Below are positions 9,761 through 18,783 of a DNA stretch of 64,000 nucleotides, piece by piece; positions within the stretch are counted from its first letter, which is position 1, and the number at the start of each line of letters is the position of its first letter. Source of the DNA: Symbiodinium natans (Eukaryota > Sar > Dinophyceae > Suessiales > Symbiodiniaceae); the NCBI GenBank assembly GCA_905221605.1, contig CAJNDS010002306.1:176001-240000 (forward strand), written 5' to 3'. The translations under genes were made by a program, and so were the position numbers. Below the pieces are notes generated by a model. The model worked only from the letters and a program-made list of their open reading frames with translations. It did no database searches and was not told where the DNA came from.

Positions 9761-9863
9761 TGACTGGATTTGGGGTATAGTTTGGGTCTAAGGTCTCATG
9801 TACAGTTGTTTCACACCGACGTTACTTTTGGCTCAAGTGTGCGGTTGCTAAAATAGCGTTTCA
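9761..9863 (+). repeat. 3' LTR, 103 bp
   Basis: Same sequence as 2197-2299 without a mismatch. The spliced-leader-like 12-mer is at 9826-9837. It is followed by CATAT and then TATACA microsatellite. Confidence 0.95.
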
Positions 9864-12000
9864 CATATACATATACATATATGTATGTAGATGTATATGT
9901 ATATGTCCATATATGTACGCATCGGAAGCAGTCTAGAATCCACGCTTGCGGAGGCCACCTCCGCCCGCTAGCGCATCGGCAACAGCGCAACCAGTGGTCG
10001 ATGCAGCGCAGAAGGATGGCCCTGAGGCTGGGGGGCCTTGCTCAGAAGGCTTAGATCAACAGTGGCCTTGACCACTCCGGTTGTGGAATGTTGGTGTCTT
10101 GCCTGCTCGAGTGCATGCGTTCATATGTGCGCGACAAGTCGGCGGAGTTCATGCTATGGCCTCAGCCTCGCGAATGTTCCACGACCCTCTCGCCCGGAAA
10201 AGGCGTGATGGACGTAAGGTATTGTCGGGCTGCCTTGGGGAGGTACCATCCATGTACCCCTTCAACGGAGGAAGCGACAGTTTTGTCGCTGTCTGCTGGT
10301 CATATACTGTAATCCAGTTGAGTTGGTGTGTCTTCGTCTTTCTCACAGATCTGGGCCGCGTTCGCACCTTTGGCGTCGAGATGGAAAACGCGTTTTTGCA
10401 GCCAGTGGCCTGCAAAACAAGTTGTCCGTCATTTGCTGGACATCCTTTGCCTTCTGCTCCTGTCATGCAGCGCAGAGTGCCGCCTTCATCTTTTTTGTGT
10501 GGGGGGGTGCTCCTGGATGCGACAGAGCATGACTTGTCCAGACTGTTCCAAAAAATTAAATATCTCATGCTAGAAGACAACAAGACAGCAAGGAAGCTCC
10601 CTTCCCTCAGCCCGTACGCCCTTTGAAGCAGACCAAAATGTACAAACGAGATTTCTCGCTGAAACCACCATTTGTCCGGCCTGCCCCTTGTGTCATCAGA
10701 TCGCAGGCCAGTGTGCGCGCTTCATCCAGCTCAATGACCATCAAGGCCGTGGGTTGGGGGCACAGCAGTCATGGCGACTGACTCGAGGATGCTAGAGTAG
10801 GTGCTTTAAGAATCCGTATCTGAAGCGAGCGATGAAACCTCGCACACGGCTGCTTCAATGGCCACAGACTCACTGCTTGCGTCTCAGCTTTCTTTTGGGT
10901 CTTTGAGTGCCCGATAGTGCATGGTTCGGGGTGATGAGATGTGTTGGGGCGATGTGTTGCAAGTCGTGCATGTTGCCCTGGCGTGGTTTTGTCACCACTT
11001 CAGTTTTTCTGAAGCTCTTGACCTCTGGACAGTCATGTCAGCTGATGTGCCAAGCATTCCGTAGGTCCTGCGGCTCTTGGTCGCACATGATCCCCTGGTC
11101 ACCCCACAGCTGTTTGGAGGGCCACAGGATGACGAGCTTTCTGTCGTGCTCGTTCTCTTTGTCATATCTCCGATGCCATATGGCTCAATGTAGAACTTTT
11201 TGGTGGAGGGTGACTAATCCCTTCCGGAGTTTCGCATGCGGTAGGGCCTTTTCCCGAAGCTCATAAGTCCGCAAGCAGCACAGGAGCAGTTATTCTTCGG
11301 CCCGTGCCGGTGCGACATCCTGACATTTTAAGCCTGCTAAGTGGGCGGGATTCAGTCCTGCACTCACTTACTGGAAGGCGCACATCCCATCGGTGCTTGT
11401 GTGTGGGTGTGGGTATCTCCGGAGCGTGTGTGTGCGGGTAGGTTGTCCGAATGCGTTGCTGCGCTCGAGCTTCCCTTAAGTTTGATGTCCAAATGGCTCA
11501 TGTGAGCCCCAAAATGATGTGCACTGGTTTGCAGGTTTGTGCGTATCAGGGTGCGGCAGGGGTGAGTGTAGATGTGATCCGGCTAGATGTGGACTGATCC
11601 CGAAAGCTCGGTGCAGAGAAGCCTTGCAAACGGGCTCCTGAATGTGTCTCCCATTGCGAAGGTATGGTCGAGAATGGCATAGCAGACGCTGCTGCACGGC
11701 ATGGTGCGCCCAGCGAAAACAGGCATCCAGAACATACTGGGGGCCGCATGTGCTACATCCTGCTACATCCTGCTACAAGGAACTAGGCGCATCCTTTCCC
11801 TGGGCTCAGGCACCCTCTTGGTCTGGAGGGGGAGCAGGACTCTGTTTGCATCTCTCAGACATACGCGCACATGTCTTCAGTGGGTGTCCTCCGGTGTCTT
11901 CACGGTTGTTGGAAGCGTGTTCAGGACACTAGAGGCAAGCCACAAAATAGTGGCAACCTGAGGCTTTCTGTTGACGGTTTCTGAGCCAACCCGCTTGCAG
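9864..12000. other. No convincing gene; a chance-length frame at 10081-10626
   Basis: After the microsatellite the sequence is of ordinary composition. The 181-codon frame at 10081-10626 has no domain and no helical or biased composition, so I do not annotate it as a gene. GGGTGTGGGTGT-like runs lie near 11400. Short introns or intergenic DNA are both possible. Confidence 0.4.
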
Positions 12001-12090
12001 TCTGAGCGGCGAAGCCATGCGAAGCCGCTTTCAGGTCCCGGCTTGCACCGGCAGCTCAGAAAGACCAAGCTTTGCATATTCTACAAGCAG
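12001..12090 (+). CDS. CCCH zinc-finger gene, exon with start of first finger
   Basis: Follows a CGCTTGCAG acceptor. Thirty codons in phase 0, ending in RQLRKTKLCIFYKQ. KTKLC-x-F is the usual lead-in and first cysteine of a CCCH (TIS11-type) RNA-binding finger. The exon ends before GCCACA, a possible GC donor; a GT donor is not available at the right place. The next exon (12383) joins in phase and supplies an AFAHSSEEL finger end, which supports one gene. CCCH proteins usually bind mRNA. Confidence 0.65.
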
Positions 12091-12350
12091 GCCACATGGA
12101 GACTCAAAAGGGAATGTAAGGCTCAGACTCCCTGTGTGGAACTTGCATGGAACTTGCCCTGCAATGCCCTTGCGCTTCGATGCAGGGAGCATGCCAGTTC
12201 GGTGAGCACTGTGCACGACGCCCAGCATCGATTGCTTGAAGTCACAGACCTGTGACGTCCATGATGGTTGCATGCGCAGCATCCCACGTGGGACGCGAAA
12301 CGCTTAGCGCATTCCGTTGGATGGGGCATCGAACCATGGTGTAAACGACC

Positions 12351-12373
12351 GAAACCCTAAACCCTAAACCCTA
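12351..12373. repeat. CCCTAAA array (3 units)
   Basis: Three plant-type telomeric heptamers, C-rich strand in plus orientation, ending about 10 bases before the acceptor of the next exon. Confidence 0.9.
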
Positions 12374-12382
12374 TTTGAGCAG

Positions 12383-12467
12383 CTGTCGCCCTGTGAGGCC
12401 TTCGCTCACAGCAGCGAGGAGTTGCAGGGAGTTGCTCTGCAGCAGCCTGCAAGGGCTGTAAAGTGTG
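12383..12467 (+). CDS. CCCH zinc-finger gene, exon with end of first finger
   Basis: Acceptor TTTGAGCAG; donor GTAAGC, the consensus form. Encodes LSPCEAFAHSSEELQG and a short tail. AFAHS-EEL is the standard C-terminal end of a CCCH finger, here with C-x4-H spacing, so a base change, a missed micro-exon or a divergent finger is possible. The exon is preceded by a CCCTAAA array and followed 38 bases after its end by a TTTAGGG array. Confidence 0.7.
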
Positions 12468-12501
12468 GTAAGCTTCGGGGCAGATCCGTGCCTTTAAATT
12501 G

Positions 12502-12537
12502 TTAGGGTATAGGGTTTAGGGGTTAGGGTTTAGGGTG
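12502..12537. repeat. TTTAGGG array, degenerate
   Basis: About five G-strand heptamers just inside the 5' end of the intron 12468-12797. Confidence 0.9.
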
Positions 12538-12600
12538 TGACCCCCAAGCCCCGGAAGCTGCTTGTCTCTCGGGGGGGCTGTCGGGCTAGATCGAAACGGG

Positions 12601-12698
12601 CTAAACCCTAAACCCTAAACCCTAAACCCTAAACCCTAAACCCTAAACCCTAAACCCTAAACCCTAAACCCTAAACCCTAAACCCTAAACCCTAAACC
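12601..12698. repeat. CCCTAAA array, 14 perfect units
   Basis: The cleanest array in the first half of the window. It lies in the 3' half of the same 330-base intron that begins with the TTTAGGG array at 12502, so the two arrays could pair as a hairpin in the pre-mRNA. Confidence 0.97.
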
Positions 12699-12797
12699 GC
12701 ATTTCTGGAAAGGATTTCGTCGGAAATCTGTTCGCAAACATGCTGCCGGAACTGAAAGCATGTCGGAATAGTTGAGAACAGCTGAGATTTGTTTCAG

Positions 12798-12902
12798 ACC
12801 ACCTCTTCGCCAAAGCCGCCCAAGCCCTGGTGAAGCGATGCCCAGGCTCCCGACCTCCGAAACACCAAGCTCTGCAAGCAAAGGAGCCACTGCCAGGCAC
12901 TG
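12798..12902 (+). CDS. Exon, probably of the CCCH gene
   Basis: Acceptor ATTTGTTTCAG and a GTTTTC donor. Encodes HLFAKAAQALVKRCPGS and a basic, proline-containing tail. It lies between finger exons on the same strand and is most simply an inter-finger linker. No domain of its own is recognised. Confidence 0.55.
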
Positions 12903-12944
12903 GTTTTCTTGCCTGCGCTGTGGAGATCTTGACATTAAGTCCTG

Positions 12945-12990
12945 AACCCTAAACCTCAAACCCTGTAAACCTTCAACCCTAAACCCTAAA
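12945..12990. repeat. CCCTAAA array, degenerate
   Basis: C-strand units with substitutions, ending 9 bases before the next acceptor. Confidence 0.85.
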
Positions 12991-12999
12991 CACCGCAAG

Positions 13000-13100
13000 T
13001 GACGGCTCTCACTGATCTGGAGGACAGCCGTTGTCCGTATGCGCACTCCGAAGAGGAGCTCCGTTCCACAGGCCTCTTCTACAAGAAGTCGCAACTGGGC
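13000..13100 (+). CDS. CCCH zinc-finger gene, exon with second finger end
   Basis: Acceptor CACCGCAAG. Encodes SRCPYAHSEEELRSTGLFYKKSQL: C-x3-H followed by the SEEELRST...FYK linker that joins tandem CCCH fingers in alveolate and plant proteins. The third finger's first Cys should be in the next exon. The donor is unclear (GGCCTT or further on) because a TATATA tract starts at about 13119. Confidence 0.7.
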
Positions 13101-13118
13101 CTTACTTGGATACCCATG

Positions 13119-13250
13119 CATATATATATATATATATATATATCTATATATTTTCATATAAGGTTCGACTTTACAAATACATAGTACAACATTCTATGTT
13201 CATATATAAAGTGTCTATATATATAGACACATATATATATATATATCGTG
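13119..13250. repeat. TATA-rich microsatellite
   Basis: TATATA runs with an inverted stretch around TCTATATATATAGACA near 13213-13230. Intronic. Confidence 0.85.
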
Positions 13251-13325
13251 TTATATCTTCATAGCGTTTGCTTTACTTTCAGGTTACAGACCTCGGAAGT
13301 TGGGGATTGTCGAGGAGTATGCGGA

Positions 13326-13446
13326 AACCCCTAAACCTTGCCTAAGCCTAAAGCCCCAAGCCCCAAGCCCCAAGCCCCAAGCCCCAAACCCCAAACCCTA
13401 ACCCTAAACCCTAAACCCTACACCCTAAACCCCGAAACCCTAAGCC
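13326..13446. repeat. CCCTAAA / CCCCAAG array, mixed
   Basis: Begins as CCCCAAGCCCCAAG repeats and becomes CCCTAAA. A variant CCCTAAG near its end lies close to the TTAG acceptor of the next exon. Confidence 0.9.
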
Positions 13447-13458
13447 ATATGCACTTAG

Positions 13459-13573
13459 GATTCCGGGCTTCGGGGGATGTTCCCTGCTGTGCGCGGCTGA
13501 GGCTTTGTATCTGGCACCAGAAGGCTTGGCAAGACGGAAGGGACCTCTGAGACTTCTTGGCATTCACAATATG
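13459..13573 (+). CDS. Exon bracketed by CCCTAAA and TTTAGGG arrays
   Basis: Acceptor GCACTTAG; the exon ends ...AATATG and the intron begins exactly GTTTAGGG. Encodes IPGFGGCSLLCAAEALYLAP and LARRKGPLRLLGIHNM. Unknown function; it may be part of the CCCH gene. This is one of the clearest cases of the telomere-like repeat itself serving as donor. Confidence 0.6.
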
Positions 13574-13642
13574 GTTTAGGGTTTTGGGTTTCTAGGGTTT
13601 AGGGTTTAGGGTTTACAGTTTACAGGGTTTAGGGCTTAGGGT
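13574..13642. repeat. TTTAGGG array starting at the donor
   Basis: Nine or so degenerate G-strand units. The first GT is the predicted splice donor. Confidence 0.9.
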
Positions 13643-13984
13643 GAGAACACCGATTTTTCAATCTATTTGCGTCATTAGTTTCATCTTGTACGCGCCGCAT
13701 TGCCAACATGTGAGAGTAGAAGAACAGCATGTTGCCATGTAGTGTAGTTCCCGCGAATTTCTATAGAGAGAGCACAGAGGAATGTCTGTAATGCCCTTGA
13801 GCCACCGAAAAGTGAATGTTAGAATAGGTTTACAAGGAGATTCAGTAGCACTTTCGCTTTTCTTCTAGTTCTTCTTTCCCCCTTGAAACGCAAGTGATTG
13901 ATATTGTTGTTTTTTTCCCACCTTCGGTGTGGGGTTGTTAGATTTGAAACTCAACTCTTCTCCTCGTCCGGAACTCTTCTCCTC

Positions 13985-14290
13985 GCCCGGTCTACTCCTA
14001 GAGACTCCCTGGAGTGCCCAACCCCAGAGACTCCCTGGAGCGCCTAAACTGAAGAGACTCCCTGAGTGAGTGCCAGAGACTCGGGAGTGCCCAACCCCAG
14101 AGTCTCCCTGGAGCCCAACCCCAGAGTCTCCGGAGTGCCCAACTGCAGCGTCTCCCTGCAGTGCCCAACCCCAAGTCTCCCTGGAGTGCCCAACCCCAGA
14201 GACTCCCTGCCGTGCCCCACCCAGAGACTCCTGGATTCCCTTTTTTTCTTTTTTTCTAGTGTGAGTGCCCAACCCCCCAGACTCCCTCAA
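13985..14290. repeat. Degenerate minisatellite of about 26 bp
   Basis: About ten copies of a unit like AGACTCCCTGGAGTGCCCAA, with changes in spacing. The open frames here (PNPRVS-like peptides) come from the repeat. Confidence 0.9.
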
Positions 14291-14636
14291 ATGCCCGGCC
14301 GCAACCCAAATCCCCAAGGTGGGGATGTTCGAAGTAAAATAATTAGGGGACTCTTGGCTCCATAGTTTGGACAAGATACTGGGAGTCAATCCGTCACACC
14401 TTTGGCCTGTCGAGGTACTTCCCGCGGTAATCTCGTCATCTTTGCTTGGGAAGCGTGGTGCAATTTTCTTTTTTCAGTCACAACGTTTCTGTCTGGATGG
14501 TTATATGGTCTTTGGATATTGAAGGATGTTGGACTTGTTTTAGTAGCGCTCAACAGAACAAGCGGCTCGATTTGCTGGTCTTTCAATGGAATCTTTTGTA
14601 AGCATGTGAAAGCATCAAGAAAAACCCAGTATTGCC

Positions 14637-14897
14637 TCCCCCTTCCCCCCCCCTTTCCGCCCCCTCCCCCCTCCCCCCCCACCCCCCCTCCCCCCCCCCC
14701 CCCCTCCCCCCCCCCCCTCCCCCCCCTCCCCCCCCTCCCCCCCCTCCCCCCCCTCCCCCCCCCCCCTCCCCCCCCCCTCCCTCTCCTCCCCCCTCCCCCC
14801 CCTCCCCCCCCCCCCCCCTCCCCCCCCCCCCCCTCCCCCCCCTCCCCCCCACCCTCCCCCCCCCCCCCCCTCCCCCCCCCTCCCCGCCCTCCCCCCC
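14637..14897. repeat. Poly-C/T tract of 260 bases
   Basis: Almost only C with scattered T on the plus strand, an extreme pyrimidine asymmetry. It gives false proline-rich and glycine-rich frames on the two strands. Capable of triplex or G-quadruplex structure on the minus strand. Confidence 0.97.
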
Positions 14898-14929
14898 CGG
14901 CCTTGAAGCTGAAAGCCGAAGCCGAAAAT

Positions 14930-15229
14930 ATTTCGTCCAGCCCACCCAATTTGTGACAGTACTTGCTGAATATTGAGAAAATAAAAAGTTACAATGCGAT
15001 GTTATAATTTGGTTTCAAAAAGAAATTTGCAGACTTGGCTTTGTCTCTTATGTTTTGCTTAATGTCCTTATTGCTTTATTTGATGATGCAAAATCATCTA
15101 CTATCTTAATGCTAAGACAATTTTCTCTTTTTAATGACGCGTGACATTTTTGAAAGAACTAAACCTCATTCCCGTAGGTCATGTTGATCATGGAAAAACG
15201 ACATTAGCTACCGCTATGTCCGAGGTTTG
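14930..15229. other. AT-rich block, probable transferred organellar or bacterial DNA
   Basis: Base composition drops sharply to AT-rich between the poly-C tract and about 15229, then returns to normal. Contains the tufA fragment and upstream an open frame with hydrophobic character (LIALFDDAKSSTILML). No rps7, the usual upstream neighbour of tufA, is recognised. Confidence 0.55.
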
Positions 15230-15230
15230 A
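15134..15230 (+). pseudogene. tufA: Truncated EF-Tu (tufA) N-terminus in AT-rich DNA
   Basis: From the ATG at 15134 one frame reads MTRDIFERTKPH, the standard start of bacterial and plastid EF-Tu. Seven odd bases (15170-15176) then take the place of the expected VNIGTI codons, and from 15177 another frame reads GHVDHGKTTLATAMSEV, the GTP-binding P-loop motif. It stops at TGA 15228. So a short deletion/frameshift and a truncation are visible. The preceding 200 bases are AT-rich, unlike the surroundings, and end in an open frame that overlaps the tufA ATG (stop TGA at 15141), as in bacterial or organellar operons. It sits in an intron of the CCCH gene. Probably a nuclear insertion of plastid, mitochondrial or bacterial DNA. 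Confidence 0.75.
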
Positions 15231-15309
15231 AGTGGTACGCGGTAGGGGAACTCAAACTTCAAGCATGCACTGTGCAAAGAAGTTCGACAATGCTACTCAT
15301 GCCTTGCAG

Positions 15310-15378
15310 GGAAAGTGCCGGAATGGAAAGGCATGTCGTTTCGCCCACGGCTCCTCAGAGCAGAGGCAGGAACACGGC
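15310..15378 (+). CDS. CCCH zinc-finger gene, exon with third finger
   Basis: Acceptor CATGCCTTGCAG; encodes GKCRNGKACRFAHGSSEQ, i.e. G-x-C-x5-C-x3-H-G, an almost canonical CCCH finger end. Donor GTCGGT is the likeliest. With the exons at 12001-13100 it gives a protein with about three tandem CCCH fingers. The exon with the first Cys of this finger was not found. Confidence 0.72.
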
Positions 15379-15932
15379 GTCGGTACGACGTTCAGGATGT
15401 TGGAGGAGGATGAAAGTTGGGTTGAGAGTGGGTCGAGATGTTGCAGCTGTATGCTGAAAGAGGATTCAGCTTACCATATGCATATGTGAAAAGAGTAACC
15501 GTGAGTAACCGCGCCGGCTTTGACCTGGTCGCAACCTGGAAACGCTGTCCATCTAGGAAAGCCAGGCCCGAGATGTGAACCCGAGCTTTTCCTCAGTCCC
15601 TTGGTGGCAGGGCCCACAATCACTTGCGGAGCAAGAGGTGGACTGTGCCTTCTTCCAGCGAAGGTACCAGTGCTTCCGGTTCATTTTTGCAGGCTTCTGT
15701 GGTGTTTTTGGGGTGGGGGGGGTGGGCGGGCGGGTGCTCGGAGCATGGTGCTTTGGGTGCTGAACCCTGACCTCATGATCTCTCCCAGTCAGTTGCTTTT
15801 CAGCACCCGTGAGGAACGGGCACTGCGCACCTGTGGGCCCGGCACATTATGTTCTCGTACTGTGCTGTTGCATGATGTGTCTAGAGGGTGTGGATGTAGG
15901 GCAGGCAGGCTCACATTCTCTACTCAGATCAC

Positions 15933-16415
15933 ATGGAGGGATGCATGAACCTCACAACCAAGCCGGAGAGCATGTGTTGGATGCTAGGCGTGTTCCTGCT
16001 TGGACGATCTGCTCTTGCCAGGAGTTCCTCCAGCAGCTCTTCACAGGCATCTCTGGAGGGAACCTCAAGCCAACCCCAAGCCAGACTGAATATGGTTTTT
16101 GGCAGCTTTGCTTCGGGCCTGTGGCTTGCATTCAACAGCAGCACAAGGGAAGTCCTCGCAGCCTACACCTCAAACCTCAAACCCGAAGAGCCATGTGCAT
16201 CCTCAGCTCTGAACAAGCCACCCTCAAAACCGCGCAAAACTCGGAGTGTTGGAGGCTCCCCCACGAAGCAATGGTCCAGGGCCCAGAGAGTCGAGAGGGG
16301 TCGTCACAGCGTAATCGATATGTGGTTCAGGGTTTCGTCCACAAGGGGCAGTGTCGTCGTGGCGCATGGCCAGATACGGCCAGTGTTTCACCCCCAAGCC
16401 CACCCTAAACCCTAA
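15933..16415 (+). CDS. Coding candidate, two competing frames
   Basis: After the acceptor-like CTCTTGCCAG (ending 16021) two plus-strand frames stay open for over 380 bases. One reads Ser-rich then basic (SALNKPPSKPRKTRSVGG); the other reads EFLQQLFTGISGG and ends with GFVHKGQCRRGAW, which looks like half of a CCCH finger. I cannot choose. A gene is likely, perhaps the same CCCH gene. Confidence 0.35.
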   Translation: MEGCMNLTTKPESMCWMLGVFLLGRSALARSSSSSSSQASLEGTSSQPQARLNMVFGSFASGLWLAFNSSTREVLAAYTSNLKPEEPCASSALNKPPSKPRKTRSVGGSPTKQWSRAQRVERGRHSVIDMWFRVSSTRGSVVVAHGQIRPVFHPQAHPKP

Positions 16416-16497
16416 ACCCTAAACCCTAAACCCTAAACCCTAAGCCCTAAGCCCTAAGCCCTAAACCCTAAACCCTAAGCCCTAAACCCCAAACCCA
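16404..16497. repeat. CCCTAAA array, about 13 units
   Basis: C-strand array with CCCTAAG variants; ends 34 bases before the next acceptor. Confidence 0.95.
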
Positions 16498-16531
16498 TGG
16501 TTGAGGCTTGGCTCCCTTCATTCTGGTTCAG

Positions 16532-16660
16532 GCTCCGTTTCGGATGGTGAAGGGGTCTCAGCCTGTTGCCTCGAGCCCTAAGGCCCTTAAGGCAAAGTGG
16601 CAACACCACCACTTCAAGAGAAGCCCACAAACCAACAACCTATTCCCTGAGGCTTCGAAG
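16532..16660 (+). CDS. Exon of unknown gene, basic and His-rich
   Basis: Acceptor TTCTGGTTCAG, donor GTGGCC; 43 whole codons in phase 0. Encodes APFRMVKGSQPVASSPKALK and KAKWQHHHFKRSPQTNNLF. Composition and clean borders make it a convincing exon. No family recognised; it may be a downstream part of the CCCH gene. Followed by a poly-G run and a GGTTTAGG motif. Confidence 0.65.
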
Positions 16661-17204
16661 GTGGCCGCGGGAACTTGAGCAAGGCTGGGTAAATTGCGGC
16701 GATTCGATTTTGGGGCTTGGGGGCAAGGGGGGGGGGGGGGGGTGGTTTAGGATTGAGGGAAGTTTCGTGGTTGAGGATGCTTAGGATCTGCATGGGGTGT
16801 GGAGCTCGTTACCAGGTCATGCTCTTCTAAAATGTAGCAGCACCTGCGTAAGCCCGTGTGCATGAACGACCCAATGCATGTTTGGACGCATCCTTGAACA
16901 TTCCAACCGCCTAAGCACTGACAGAAAATTCCCCTCTGAAATCCCAAGGCCTGAATATATGACGCCGACTTCGAGATACACCACACAAGTCTTGAGCAAG
17001 GGAGTGGCAGAAACCCAAGCAACCCAATGTATCCCATAAACCAAGCGAGGCGCCTGAGGATAGCACAGACTTTCATCCCTACGCCGCTCAGTCTCCGGCT
17101 TAGGAGACTGCGCTGCTTTTGGGAGTTCTTGTGGCTGCCTGCACCATGCCGGGAGTGTGATTGTCATGTCAGAAGAGCTGGTCCATCCGGTTCGTGGCGT
17201 GTCC

Positions 17205-17283
17205 TCTGGGAAGAAGCCTGTGCGAACGATCGGTCAGTCCTGTTAGGTTGGCGGTGCAATGCTTGCATGTCATGGACCTGAGT
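17205..17283 (+). repeat. Cassette repeat, copy 1 (most diverged)
   Basis: Shares GGTCAGTC, TAGG..G.CG and CAATGCTTGCA with copies at 17458, 17686 and 19189. In one frame it ends SGKKPVRTIGQSC before a stop, parallel to PGMKFKCMIGQSD in copy 2. Confidence 0.6.
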
Positions 17284-17311
17284 ATCATTTCTCTGTTCAA
17301 ACTCTTGAAGC

Positions 17312-17420
17312 TTGCACGGTGGCTGTTGTCGCGGTCGTTGTCGTGGTCGTTGTCGTGGTCGCTGTCGTTGCCGTGGTCGTTGCCGTGGTCGTGTGCCGCG
17401 GTCGTCGTCGCTCGTGCTGT
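17312..17420. repeat. GTTGTCGTGGTC microsatellite
   Basis: Triplet-like repeat of GTC/GTT/GTG. The open frames on both strands are repeat products. Confidence 0.9.
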
Positions 17421-17457
17421 CGTGGTGGTTCTGTGCAAGCTGTGCGAGCTCACAACT

Positions 17458-17537
17458 CACGCCTGGGATGAAGTTTAAATGCATGATAGGTCAGTCTGAC
17501 TAGGCTGACGATACAATGCTTGCAGTTCAGAGGTGTC
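17458..17537 (+). repeat. Cassette repeat, copy 2
   Basis: Nearly the same as copy 3: GCCTGGGATGAAGT, GCATGATAGGTCAGTCTGAC, then ACAATGCTTGCAGTTCAGAG. Confidence 0.9.
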
Positions 17538-17685
17538 TTGAGTTGCATCTTGCGAGACACTTCGAGGCGAGTTTATTGTCGCCAGTGGTGTTGTGATTGG
17601 CATTGGCACGGTGCGTGGTGCAAGGGCTGCAAGGGTGTGTGCAAGCTCCATCGAGTTTGAGTGCCCGCCAGGCGCATGACGGATG

Positions 17686-17765
17686 CCTGGGATGAAGTCA
17701 AAAACGCATGATAGGTCAGTCTGACTAGGCTGACGATACAATGCTTGCAGTTCAGAGGTGTCTGT
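17686..17765 (+). repeat. Cassette repeat, copy 3
   Basis: 228 bases after copy 2. The core of 50 or so bases from GCATGATAGG to CAGAGGTGTCT is identical to copy 2; the left part has small changes that shift the frame. Confidence 0.9.
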
Positions 17766-17799
17766 ATGTTGCATCGACGTCGTCGTCTTTGTTGTAGTT

Positions 17800-18420
17800 G
17801 TGGCTGTTCACTGTCGCTGTGGATATGTGGTCCTCAAATGGGTGCCCTTTACGGGAAGAGGAGGCCTGATGTCTCCCTGAGGCATGGCACGGATTCCGCC
17901 CGTCGCTATGCGTCCTGAATGGAGCGGACTGCTCCTTTTGAGACAAGTGTCCGTGAGGCCTTCAGGCTTTTCGGTCACTGAGGGTGGTGCTTGCTTCGGC
18001 ACGCGTTAAGACTCCCGATGAATGCAGCTTGCAAGGAGCACAGCCTGCTCGCTCGGCTCGGCGTTCAACTAGAACGAGAACTGCATCTAGTCGTACGGCC
18101 TAGCAGGGGTGTATGCCTACTGGACATGGTGAAGCGCAGTTAGGATGGCGGAGTCAGACAGGTTACACGAGTGCATTGTGAGTTCGCTTTGCGGTAGGAC
18201 GGCGCGTTTAGTGCTTTCTGTGAGCTGGCTGAGCTGTCTTAGTCTAGGTTTTGGTTGTCTCGTTGGCAGTCTTTGCTTCTGCCGTCGCCAGCGCAACGCC
18301 GGCGGCTGTTCAACAACAATAGCACGCCACGGTCATCAGTTAACTCCAGGTGTGAGTTGACCGCTTTGTTCCGAAATGGGGGTAAGTGCCGCAGCTGCAC
18401 GCGATGTGGATCGACCACAG
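17800..18420. other. No recognisable gene
   Basis: Ordinary composition, short frames only. A fragment TTAACTCCAGGTGTGAGTTGA at 18340-18360 weakly recalls the cassette repeat left part. Confidence 0.3.
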
Positions 18421-18424
18421 CACG

Positions 18425-18680
18425 CTGAGTGAGTGAGTGTGAGTGAATGGATGAATGAAATAAAAGAAAAGAAATGAAATGGAATGGAATGGAATGGAGT
18501 GGAATGCAATGGAATGGAATGGAAGGGAAAGGAATGAAAACAAAATGAAATGAAATGAAATGCAAAGCAAACGAAATGAAATGAAATAAAATGACATGAA
18601 ATGACATGAAATGAAATGGACATGAAATGACATGAATTCAATTGAAATGAATGAGTGAATGAGTGAATCAGTGCATGAGT
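18425..18680. repeat. GGAAT / GAAAT pentamer array
   Basis: (GGAAT)n followed by (GAAAT)n on the plus strand. The Phe/His/Ser-rich minus-strand frames are repeat products. Confidence 0.9.
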
Positions 18681-18783
18681 GAATGCTGCCACCGCCACGG
18701 GCACCTGCATCAGCACCACCACCAAAGCAACCACTCTTTTGCACTAGCAGCGACAGCAGCAGCGACAGCAACAGCAACACACA

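Larger units (their letters stand above)
2197..9863 (+). mobile_element. Ty1/copia LTR retrotransposon, full length, young but damaged
   Basis: Bounded by identical 103-bp direct repeats that begin TG and end CA, with a 5-bp flanking duplication. The order inside is primer-binding site, gag with a zinc knuckle, aspartic protease, integrase, reverse transcriptase and RNase H. Integrase before RT is the Ty1/copia (Pseudoviridae-type) order. LTR identity implies a recent insertion. The coding part changes frame twice (between 4415 and 5010, and between 5881 and 5971), and the RNase H domain lacks a block. This copy is therefore probably non-autonomous unless the shifts are programmed. At 103 bp the LTRs are very short for a 7.7-kb element. 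Confidence 0.95.

Noticed and set aside
10081-10626. 181-codon frame after the retrotransposon
   Set aside because: Random-looking composition, GTG-type start, competing minus frame, no splice context.
12601-12698. A true chromosome end or a fusion of two telomeres
   Set aside because: Arrays are short, degenerate, present in both orientations at over 30 places, and adjoin exons. A fusion would leave one long head-to-head array.
14386-14976. Proline-rich and glycine-rich frames over the poly-C tract
   Set aside because: They arise from the homopolymer-like repeat on each strand.
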